Shown: piece after piece, positions 34,538 to 41,317 of the stretch
Numbering within the stretch: the first letter of the stretch is position 1
Layout: every line of letters begins with the position of its first letter
Assembly (NCBI GenBank): GCA_035625725.1
Contig: DASPPB010000058.1
Location: 34,739 to 98,738 of the forward strand
Origin: GJ-E10 sp035625725
Lineage (GTDB): Bacteria; Pseudomonadota; Gammaproteobacteria; Burkholderiales; Burkholderiaceae_F
Length of the DNA: 64,000 nt
Reading direction: 5' to 3'
The notes under the pieces: model-generated
Seen by the model: the letters and a program-made list of their open reading frames with translations, nothing else
What the model was told of the DNA's origin: nothing
The model's database searches: none
Made by a program: the position numbers and the translations under genes

Positions 34538-35695
34538 TCAGAACAGGTTCTGCTGCGCGCAGGGCGCGGACGGCACACGGAAATGCTCGCAGGCCAGCGG
34601 CGGACAATGCTGCGCGAGTCCGAGCCTGCGGCAGGCCAGCGCAAAGCGTTGGCGCAACAATTCGGCGAAGATACCGGTGCCCGTCATGCGTTGGCCGAAC
34701 TCCGAGCGGTTGTCCCGACCACCGCTGATCTGGCGGACGCGACTTAAGACATGATCCGCGCGTAGCGGGGCGAACTCCCGCAACCATTCGACAAACAGGT
34801 CGCGGACCTCCAAGGGCAGGCGTAAAACCGTGTACCACGCGTACGTCGCACCGGCAGAGGCGGCTGCCTCAAGCACCGGCTCCAGGCTCGATTCGTTGAG
34901 CGCGGGAATGACGGGTGCGACGATTACGCCCACCGGGATGCGCAATTGAGCGAGGGCGCCGATTGCCTCGAGCCGTCGAGCCGGCGTGCTGGCGCGCGGC
35001 TCGAGCGTTCGGGCGAGTGTGCGATCCAGCGAGCCAATTGAAATCAGAACTCGTACCAAATTGCGCTGCGCCATTTGCGCGAGCAAATCGTGATCGCGCA
35101 GGATCAATGCCGATTTGGTAGTGATGGCGACAGGATGGCCGAACGAGGCAAGCACCTCCAGCACCGAGCGGGTGATGCGGTGTTCTTTCTCTATGGGTTG
35201 GTACGGATCGGTATTGGCGCCGAGCGCAAGCATGGCGGGGACATAGCCCGGTTTGCGTAACTCGCGCTCGAGCAACTCGGCGGCATTGTTTTTCGCAAAG
35301 AGACGGGTCTCAAAGTCCAGACCTGCGGAAAGCCCGAGATACGCATGGGTCGGGCGCGCATAGCAGTACACGCAACCATGCTCGCAGCCACGGTAGGGGT
35401 TTACGGAGCGGTCAAATGGTATGTCGGGCGAATCGTTGCGACTGATGATCGAGCGAGCGCGCTCCAGCGTCACGGAGGTCTTGATCGGTGCGCCCGTAAC
35501 GGGCAGCGGAGCCCCGGGCGCTGCCGGCCGCGTTTGCACGGGATCGAGCGTTGCTTCGAGCCGCAGCACTTCCAGGTACTGGGCATCGAGCTCATGCTCC
35601 ATCTTCGCAAAGCGCGAATCGCGATTGCTTCGTGCGCCGCGTCCTTTGAGATCGGCGAAGGCCTCTGCCAGTAATGCGGATCGAACCGGTTTCAT
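34538..35695 (-). CDS. PA0069/Rv2578c family radical SAM protein, SplB-like, under a LexA box
   Basis: Radical SAM enzyme of about 385 residues related to spore photoproduct lyase SplB. The cluster motif is CEHGCVYCYARP (CxxxCxxC), within NPYRGCEHGCVYCYARPTHAYLG, preceded by ISRNDSPDIPFDRSVNPYRG. GANTDPYQPIEKEHRITR and GSLDRTLARTLEPRASTPARRLEAI are further family segments. The ATG at 35695 lies 16 bases after a near-perfect LexA operator, so the longer frame reaching 35872 is wrong. Its biochemical role is not established; LexA control suggests DNA-damage response. It converges on the DUF3501 gene. Confidence 0.9.
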   Translation of the reverse strand: MKPVRSALLAEAFADLKGRGARSNRDSRFAKMEHELDAQYLEVLRLEATLDPVQTRPAAPGAPLPVTGAPIKTSVTLERARSIISRNDSPDIPFDRSVNPYRGCEHGCVYCYARPTHAYLGLSAGLDFETRLFAKNNAAELLERELRKPGYVPAMLALGANTDPYQPIEKEHRITRSVLEVLASFGHPVAITTKSALILRDHDLLAQMAQRNLVRVLISIGSLDRTLARTLEPRASTPARRLEAIGALAQLRIPVGVIVAPVIPALNESSLEPVLEAAASAGATYAWYTVLRLPLEVRDLFVEWLREFAPLRADHVLSRVRQISGGRDNRSEFGQRMTGTGIFAELLRQRFALACRRLGLAQHCPPLACEHFRVPSAPCAQQNLF

Positions 35696-35711
35696 GTAAG
35701 TTCCGGGCCGG

Positions 35712-35731
35712 TACTGTAAATACATACAGTA
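35712..35731 (-). promoter_or_regulatory. LexA operator (SOS box)
   Basis: TACTGTAAATACATACAGTA matches the Escherichia coli SOS consensus TACTGTATATATATACAGTA at 18 of 20 positions, including perfect CTGT-N8-ACAG half sites. It lies 17 bases upstream of the radical SAM start codon on the minus strand, where it would cover the promoter or the transcription start. No credible plus-strand gene follows it, so the radical SAM gene is the target. Confidence 0.85.
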
Positions 35732-36049
35732 TAGGGCCGACACCCTTGGACGCGCAAGCGCCGCCGGGGGACGCGCACACGGTGGGTGCGCTCGAAGACC
35801 GAGTGCGTCGGGCGCGCGCGCTCGTTGGCAAAAAGCGCGGCCCGGATGCGCAACTGCAGCCGGCCCGCGCAAAGTCGCTTTCTTGCGGGCGGCTGGTATT
35901 GCACGACTGGCGCCCTAGGGGCTCTTTTTCATTGCGGAGGCCGCGGCCACTCCTGCCAACCAGTCCGGCGCGGGAGCGCGCGCCTAGAGGATCAATACAA
36001 AGGACCGAGCAACGCTCGCGGCAAGACGCAGCGCGTGCGCGCCCGTGCG
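35732..36049. other. Non-coding region between the SOS box and the small membrane gene
   Basis: About 320 bases with no credible gene. Plus-strand open frames crossing it have no recognisable domains and do not start at a ribosome site. It should hold the -35 of the radical SAM promoter and the 3' end of the small membrane-protein transcript. A GCCC-TAG-GGGC hairpin followed by TCTTTTTC occurs near 35912-35932 on the plus strand, with no gene for it to end. Confidence 0.5.
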
Positions 36050-36292
36050 CTAGTGCCCGACGCCAAGCGTGTCGAGTCCCTCGGCAACAGGCAACAAAGC
36101 CAGAAGTCCGACCGCGCCCGCACCCCCGGCGGCAAGGATTCCACAGTACAGGGCCGTGTGCGCTCCGAACACTGCCCCGATGGGCACTAGCCAGACCACG
36201 GCGCAGGCGACAGGAACGACCAACGGCCAAAAATTGTGTCTCTTTGTGCGCCCCCGTTGCGGGAGCACTTCCGGTCGATCTGCGTAGTTCAT
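36050..36292 (-). CDS. Small two-span membrane protein behind an FNR/ANR-type promoter
   Basis: Not a recognised family. 80 residues: a polar, basic N-terminus (MNYADRPEVLPQRGRTKRH), then two hydrophobic helices at about residues 21-43 and 47-69 (starting FWPLVVPVACAVVWLVPIG and ALYCGILAAGGAGAVGLLAL) and a short tail. The basic N-terminus predicts both ends inside the cytoplasm. The ATG at 36292 has GGGGAAG about 8 bases upstream. The promoter region carries a perfect FNR/ANR box with a -10 at the right spacing, the main reason to accept this as a gene. Possibly an accessory subunit or stress protein of low-oxygen respiration; that is a guess. Confidence 0.55.
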   Translation of the reverse strand: MNYADRPEVLPQRGRTKRHNFWPLVVPVACAVVWLVPIGAVFGAHTALYCGILAAGGAGAVGLLALLPVAEGLDTLGVGH

Positions 36293-36396
36293 CCCTATCT
36301 TCCCCGCTCGCGGCGCGGTATGGCCCAAAACCTCGCCCCACCACAAATGGTCGCGACTCGTTAAAGGCGCTTTGCTTCGCACGACTCCGGGCAGTC

Positions 36397-36437
36397 AGCC
36401 TATCCTTGTCTCCGACGAGATCTTTGATAACCATCAA
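36397..36437 (-). promoter_or_regulatory. FNR/ANR-type class II promoter
   Basis: Read on the minus strand, TTGAT-GGTT-ATCAA (36437 to 36424) is the perfect FNR/ANR/CRP-family consensus TTGAT-N4-ATCAA. A -10-like TAGGCT lies at 36402 to 36397, about 31 bases from the box centre, which is what a class II site centred at -41.5 requires. Transcription would start near 36390, about 98 bases before the ATG of the 80-residue membrane protein. Nothing else points away from it on this strand. Confidence 0.65.
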
Positions 36438-36728
36438 GCATTTGGGGCGATGCAAAGCTCGGTCGAACGATTCGCAACTTCGACGGCGCGAAGTCATGGG
36501 CCGCAGGGCGATTGAGACGGTTCGCGCTGGCCCGACGCGGTCCGCGTGGTGCGACCGATCCTCCGCCTCGACTTGCGCTTTGCCGCCGATTTCCTTGAAC
36601 GAAGAGATTGTTTTCAAAGAAGAATTTTGCTGAGACCTGCTCGTCTCGTCCCCAAACCTGCCGGCGAGCCGTCGGTGCGGGTCGGCACGCGCCCAACCTC
36701 TGCAGCCTTGTGCGGATGTGGCGCCGCG
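36438..36728. other. Non-coding region between the FNR box and the rlmL terminator
   Basis: About 290 bases. I see no gene, RNA or clear regulatory site in it. Open frames on both strands across it are compositional and have no recognisable domain. Confidence 0.5.
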
Positions 36729-36757
36729 AAAAAAACGCCGAGGGGCAGCCCCGTCGG
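36729..36757 (-). terminator. Rho-independent terminator of rlmL
   Basis: On the minus strand, CCGA-C-GGGG pairs with CCCC-TCGG (8 bp, one bulged C) around a CTG loop and is followed by CG and seven T. It starts 20 bases after the rlmL stop codon, in the orientation that would end the leuS-lptE-holA-proA-hemJ-rlmL direction of transcription. Confidence 0.8.
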
Positions 36758-36776
36758 GGGGACTTCGTGCTTTTTT

Positions 36777-37997
36777 TTATGGAACGTTCGTCGTATCGGC
36801 CGCGCCCGTAGGCGAAGCGAGACGACCAGGGGTTTTGTCGCGGCGCATGCTGCCAGCAACCATTTCGAAGCGAAACAGACGGCATTCGAGCGCGCCGTTA
36901 TACAGCACCGATTTGCCGGACTCGCGTAAATGCATCTGCTGGGGCAGCCTGCGGTCCGCGCTTAGCAGCCATGCACGCCAGCCCGGGAATCTGCGTTTGA
37001 GCTGCGCGGCAAAATCCGCCATTAGGGAGGCGACGCTCGCCGATTTCGGGCTGCTCTGCTCGCCGTACGGTGGATTCGTGACGATCATGCCATGCTCGGC
37101 GATGGGCTCGCCCGCGCGGGCGTCGCTTGCCTGAAATCGCACCGCGCCCCTCTGCAGCAAAGCGCCCAGCCCTGCGCGCTCGGCATTGGCGTTTGCAATT
37201 GCAATCACGCGTGTGGAGATGTCTCGCCCGACGAGCTGCGCGCCGACGCGATCATCGACCGATGCACGGGCCTTGTGCTGCAGGCGGGTCCAGGCCGCAC
37301 GATCGAAACTGCGCAGTTTTTCGAATCCAAAACGGCGCTGCAGACCCGGGGCGCGGCCGCTCGCCATGCAGGCGGCCTCGATAACAATCGTTCCGCTGCC
37401 GCAAAACGGGTCCAGAAGCGGCTGCTGCGGCTTCCAGCCAGCGAGCATCAGCAGCCCCGCAGCAAGGTTTTCCTTCAGAGGAGCCTCGCCCTTGTCGGCT
37501 CGCCAGCCGCGTTTGAAAAGTGACTCACCCGACAAATCGAGGTACAACTGCGCCGTTTGCTCGGTCAGGTGCACCAGCACCTGGACGTCGGGGCGCAGCC
37601 GATCGATCGAGGGGCGAGCCCCGCTGCGATCGCGCGCACGATCGACGATCGCGTCTTTGATCCGCAAGGTGGCGAACTGCAGGCTGCGCAGCGGGGAGCG
37701 ATGTGCGGTGACATCGACGCGCAGACTCTGGTTCGGCGAAAATTCCCGCTCCCAGGCAGTGCCCCGGGCCAGGTCGTACAGATCAGTTTCGTTGTGGTAG
37801 CTGCCCTGGCCCACGCGCCACAAAATTCGGCTCGCAATGCGCGAATGCAGGTTGGCGGCGTAGCCGACGGCCAAGCTACCACGAAAGTGCACGCCGCCGG
37901 CCACCGGCGCGACTGCCGAGGCGTCTACTGCGCGCAGCTCCCCTGCGAGCAATTCTTCGAGTCCGCGCGGACACACTGCAAAGAAGTCTTGCGTCAC
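36777..37997 (-). CDS. rlmL: 23S rRNA (guanine(2445)-N2)-methyltransferase RlmL-type (THUMP plus methylase)
   Basis: SAM-dependent rRNA methyltransferase. 406 residues: an N-terminal THUMP region starting FFAVCPRGLEELLAGELRAV, then a Rossmann methylase with LLDPFCGSGTIVIEAAC and the catalytic NPPYGE in MIVTNPPYGEQSS. It corresponds to the RlmL half only; the RlmK (m7G2069) half fused in Escherichia coli is absent, as in many betaproteobacteria. It starts 13 bases after hemJ and ends in a strong terminator. The last 15 or so residues are low-complexity. Confidence 0.9.
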   Translation of the reverse strand: MTQDFFAVCPRGLEELLAGELRAVDASAVAPVAGGVHFRGSLAVGYAANLHSRIASRILWRVGQGSYHNETDLYDLARGTAWEREFSPNQSLRVDVTAHRSPLRSLQFATLRIKDAIVDRARDRSGARPSIDRLRPDVQVLVHLTEQTAQLYLDLSGESLFKRGWRADKGEAPLKENLAAGLLMLAGWKPQQPLLDPFCGSGTIVIEAACMASGRAPGLQRRFGFEKLRSFDRAAWTRLQHKARASVDDRVGAQLVGRDISTRVIAIANANAERAGLGALLQRGAVRFQASDARAGEPIAEHGMIVTNPPYGEQSSPKSASVASLMADFAAQLKRRFPGWRAWLLSADRRLPQQMHLRESGKSVLYNGALECRLFRFEMVAGSMRRDKTPGRLASPTGAADTTNVP

Positions 37998-38010
37998 GGG
38001 GTCGAGTCGT

Positions 38011-38430
38011 CTAAAAAGGCTTGACGATCACCAGAAGAACGACCGCAAACAGCAGAATCGTCGGAATCTCGTTAAACCAGCGAAACCAGACGTGCGAATG
38101 CGAATTGCGGCCGGCCCGCAGTGCGGCGAGTTCGCGCCCGCAGAGGTGCTGAAACACGAAAAGCGCTGCAACCAGCACAAGCTTCGCATGCAGCCAACCC
38201 TGCCCCCGCCCGAGGCCATAGCCCAGCCACAACGACAGACCGAAAGCCAGGACTGCGATCGAAAGCATGTTGGTGAACCGATAGAGCTTTGTGGCCATCA
38301 GCAGCAAACGGTCGCGCTCGTCCCCGGCTGCCGGTGTTTGCGCCAGGTTCACGAAAATCCGCGGCAGGTAGAACAGGCCGGCAAACCACCCGACGACGAA
38401 GAATAGGTGCAGGGCCTTGACCCAGAGCAT
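38011..38430 (-). CDS. hemJ: Protoporphyrinogen IX oxidase HemJ family protein
   Basis: Integral membrane enzyme for the penultimate step of heme synthesis in bacteria lacking HemG/HemY. 139 residues with four hydrophobic helices. The start MLWVKALHLFFVVGWFAGLFYLPRIFV has the conserved His of helix 1, and GWLHAKLVLVAALFVFQHLCGREL carries the conserved Lys. Related to the CopD family, for which it is often misread. It lies between proA (5-base gap) and rlmL. No hemG or hemY is seen in the window. Confidence 0.88.
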   Translation of the reverse strand: MLWVKALHLFFVVGWFAGLFYLPRIFVNLAQTPAAGDERDRLLLMATKLYRFTNMLSIAVLAFGLSLWLGYGLGRGQGWLHAKLVLVAALFVFQHLCGRELAALRAGRNSHSHVWFRWFNEIPTILLFAVVLLVIVKPF

Positions 38431-38435
38431 GGGTG

Positions 38436-39755
38436 TCAGCCGCCGCGAACCTGGCCATCCCCGAAGACGACGTATTTCAGCGAGGTCAATCCTTCCAGGC
38501 CCACCGGCCCGCGCGCATGCAGCTTGTCGTTGCTGATCCCGATCTCCGCGCCCAAGCCGTACTCGAAGCCGTCGGCAAACCGGGTCGAGGCATTAATTAT
38601 CACGGAGGCCGAATCCACCTCGCGCAAAAAGCGCATGGCATTTGCATGGTGGGTCGTGACAATGGCGTCGGTATGACGGCTGCCGTAGGTGTTGATGTGC
38701 GTTATGGCCTCCTTGATTCCGGGAACGACCCGAATCGACAAGATCGGTGCCAGGTGCTCGGTTCGCCAGTCGAGCTCGGTTGCGGGCTGCAGGCGAGCAA
38801 TCCCGGCCCGGGCCAGTATGGCCATCGACTGCGCACAGCAGCGCATCTCCACGCCCTTGTCGGCGTAGATGCGCCCGAGCTGCGGTAACAGCGTGCCGGC
38901 GATATCGGACGCCACCAGCAACGTCTCCATGGTGTTGCAGGTCCCGTAGCGCTGCGTTTTGGCGTTATCGGCAATGCGCACCGCCTGCTGCAGGTCTGCC
39001 GAGGAGTCCACGTAGACGTGGCAGATCCCCTCGAGGTGCTTAATCATCGGAATGCGACTCTCGCGCATCAGCCGCTCGATGAGGCTGCGCCCGCCTCGGG
39101 GCACGATCACGTCGACCAACTCCGGCAAGGTCACGAGGTGACCGACCGCCGCACGGTCCGTCGTTTCGATGAGCTGCACCCCGGTTCGCGGCAGCTGAAC
39201 GGATTCGAGCGCATCGCCCACCAATCGGGCCAGTGCTCGATTCGATTCGATGGCCTCGGAGCCGCCGCGCAGTACTACCGCGTTGCCGCTCTTGAGGCAA
39301 AGCGCTGCCGCGTCAATTGTCACGTTGGGTCGACTCTCGTAGACGATGCCCACGACGCCCAGCGGCACACGCATGCGGCCGACACTGATGCCGGAAGGCC
39401 GCGGCCGCACGTCTTGGATCGCTCCGACCGGATCGGGCAGCGCGACGATCTGGTCGACGCCGGCGGCCATCGCTTCGATCGCGGCGTCACTCAGAGTCAG
39501 CCGATCGAGCGCGGCGCTGTCCAGCCCCGCGTCTCGCGCACGCGCCACGTCTCGCGCGTTGGCTTGCGCGATCGGAGCGCGATGCGAGCGGATCAATGCC
39601 GCCAGGGCCGCCAGGCAGCCGTCCTTGACGGCTGTCGGTGCGCTGCCCAGCGGGGTAGAGGCGGCACGGGCGGCCTCGCACACGCTGCGCACATAGCCCG
39701 CGACGTCGGCAATTGCCTTCGGGCTCTGGTCGGTGCGAGCCGCCGATACGTTCAT
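38436..39755 (-). CDS. proA: Glutamate-5-semialdehyde dehydrogenase (gamma-glutamyl phosphate reductase)
   Basis: Second enzyme of proline synthesis, NADPH-dependent. About 439 residues. Signatures: RMRVPLGVVGIVYESRPNVTIDAAALCLKSGNAVVLRGGSEA, the catalytic Cys in AKTQRYGTCNTMETLLV, and VYVDSSADLQQAVRIADNAK. The ATG at 39755 has GGTGG shortly upstream; a GTG nine bases earlier is less likely. 25 bases after holA, in the leuS-lptE-holA-proA-hemJ-rlmL direction. Confidence 0.96.
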   Translation of the reverse strand: MNVSAARTDQSPKAIADVAGYVRSVCEAARAASTPLGSAPTAVKDGCLAALAALIRSHRAPIAQANARDVARARDAGLDSAALDRLTLSDAAIEAMAAGVDQIVALPDPVGAIQDVRPRPSGISVGRMRVPLGVVGIVYESRPNVTIDAAALCLKSGNAVVLRGGSEAIESNRALARLVGDALESVQLPRTGVQLIETTDRAAVGHLVTLPELVDVIVPRGGRSLIERLMRESRIPMIKHLEGICHVYVDSSADLQQAVRIADNAKTQRYGTCNTMETLLVASDIAGTLLPQLGRIYADKGVEMRCCAQSMAILARAGIARLQPATELDWRTEHLAPILSIRVVPGIKEAITHINTYGSRHTDAIVTTHHANAMRFLREVDSASVIINASTRFADGFEYGLGAEIGISNDKLHARGPVGLEGLTSLKYVVFGDGQVRGG

Positions 39756-39780
39756 CTGTTCCACCCTCGGGGCACCCCGG

Positions 39781-40797
39781 TCAGTCCGACTGCATGCTAA
39801 GCGCCAGATCCGTCAATTCTAACCAAGGATCGTCATCCCCATCGGCCAGAGGAAGACCCTTGACGAGCCGATCGAGTTCGGCACAGCGTGCGAGCATTCG
39901 CGCCAGATGCTCCCCGCTCAGGCGCGGAAGCACCCGCTCCACGAGCGCAGGCGCTGCGCTCAGGCGTACGCCCCGTAGCGCAGCGGCAAACGGGCGCCCT
40001 GCGGCTAGCGCCTGGCGGATGCGCAACAGATTGCGCAGTTCCTCCGACACCATCCACAGCAGCAGCGGCAGCGGCTCGCCTTCGGCGCGCAGGCCCGCGA
40101 TCAGCCGCGTGATGCGCAGCTTGTCAGCGGCAAGCATGGCCCCGGCCAGGGAATTGCCCTCGTAGCGGGCCACGTCGAGAACTGCCGCCTGAATCTGTCC
40201 GAGGGACAGCTCGCCGTCGCCGTAGAGGAGGTGGAGTTTTCCGATCTCCTGGTGCGCGGCGAGCAAGTTTCCCTCCACCCGGTCGGCAAGAAACTCGAGC
40301 GCGGCGCTCGAGGCACTTTGCCGCTGTCGGGCCAGGCGCGTCCCAATCCAGTCGGCAAGCCGATCGCGGGGGACCCGCGCGATATCGATCCAGACCCCAG
40401 CCGATTGCAGCGCGCCGGCCCAATCCGAGTTGCGCGCGGCGCGATCCAAGCCGGGCAGAGCAATGAGCGTCAGCGTGTCATCGGTTTGCCGCGCGGCGTG
40501 GGACCGCAGCGCTTCGGATCCCCGTTTGCCTGGTTTACCCGACGGCAGGCGGATCTCGAGCAACCGGCGCTGCGAAAACAGCGACAGGCTGCTTGCCGCC
40601 TGTTCGAGCAGCGACCAGTCCATGCGCGCATCAGCGTGCAGGACCTGCCGTTCGGCATATCCTTGTGCGCGAGCCGCCGCCCGGATGGCGTCTTGCGCCT
40701 CCAGGCTCAGCAGCGGTTCGTCACTGCTGACGACATAGCAGTGCGCCAGGCGCCCTTTGCGCAAGTGCTGCTCGAGCTGCTCACTCCGAATCTGCAT
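39781..40797 (-). CDS. holA: DNA polymerase III subunit delta
   Basis: Clamp-loader delta subunit, the wrench that opens the beta clamp. 338 residues. The N-terminal CYVVSSDEPLLSLEAQDAIRAAA and a middle FLADRVEGNLLAAHQEIGKLHLLYGDGELSLGQI are typical of the family. The late segment LIAGLRAEGEPLPLLLWMVSEELRNLLRIRQ is also canonical. The ATG at 40797 is preferred to a TTG at 40815. It overlaps the 3' end of lptE by 17 bases, the usual arrangement in betaproteobacteria. Confidence 0.94.
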   Translation of the reverse strand: MQIRSEQLEQHLRKGRLAHCYVVSSDEPLLSLEAQDAIRAAARAQGYAERQVLHADARMDWSLLEQAASSLSLFSQRRLLEIRLPSGKPGKRGSEALRSHAARQTDDTLTLIALPGLDRAARNSDWAGALQSAGVWIDIARVPRDRLADWIGTRLARQRQSASSAALEFLADRVEGNLLAAHQEIGKLHLLYGDGELSLGQIQAAVLDVARYEGNSLAGAMLAADKLRITRLIAGLRAEGEPLPLLLWMVSEELRNLLRIRQALAAGRPFAAALRGVRLSAAPALVERVLPRLSGEHLARMLARCAELDRLVKGLPLADGDDDPWLELTDLALSMQSD

Positions 40798-41317
40798 AGG
40801 GTTTTGCGGCCGCAATGCGCCGCAGGAGCTGCTGCACCAAATCGGTTTGCATGTCCCGATATAGCAGCGCTTCCTCGGACTCTTTTGACAGGCGCTGCGA
40901 GTCGTTAAAGGTGATGTCGCGCTGCACCTGCAGATCCGTGGGCTCGATCACCTCGCGACCCTTGGCGTCGCGCAGACGGAACCGAAGACGATCGCGCAAC
41001 GTGTACTCCAGCGCGCGACCTTGCGCGTCGATGGTCAGCACCTGGCGATCCCGCATTTCGGTCAGCAAATCGAACACCGCCTCCGCCTTCGTGGAATCGG
41101 CGAGGACCCGGGTATTCGTGCTCGTGCGGATGTTGCGCGCGAGCTCGGTGCCGAGCGGTGAATTGGGGGGGAAGTTCAGGGCGATCGTCTCAAAGGGCAG
41201 CTGCTGCGTGCCGCGCAGCTGAAAGCCGCACGCCACCAATAGCACGCAAGCAGCCAACGGGCCCGCCCAATGGCAAAAACGGTGCGCCAGGCGCCGAAGG
41301 CGGCTATACGACCACAT
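40781..41317 (-). CDS. lptE: LPS-assembly lipoprotein LptE
   Basis: Outer-membrane lipoprotein that plugs LptD and guides LPS to the surface. About 178 residues. A signal peptide ends in a lipobox (VLLVAC), followed at once by GFQLRGTQQLPFETIALNFP, the family start. A late EEALLYRDMQTDLVQQLLRRIAA is conserved. The ATG at 41317 overlaps the end of leuS by 14 bases; an upstream ATG at 41341 would overlap more. Its neighbours leuS and holA are the standard context. Confidence 0.92.
   Translation of the reverse strand: MWSYSRLRRLAHRFCHWAGPLAACVLLVACGFQLRGTQQLPFETIALNFPPNSPLGTELARNIRTSTNTRVLADSTKAEAVFDLLTEMRDRQVLTIDAQGRALEYTLRDRLRFRLRDAKGREVIEPTDLQVQRDITFNDSQRLSKESEEALLYRDMQTDLVQQLLRRIAAAKPYADSE

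Noticed and set aside
35674..36633. 319-residue plus-strand open frame over the SOS box and the FNR box
   Set aside because: Starts inside the radical SAM gene, runs through two regulatory sites, and is Arg/Pro-rich without motifs.
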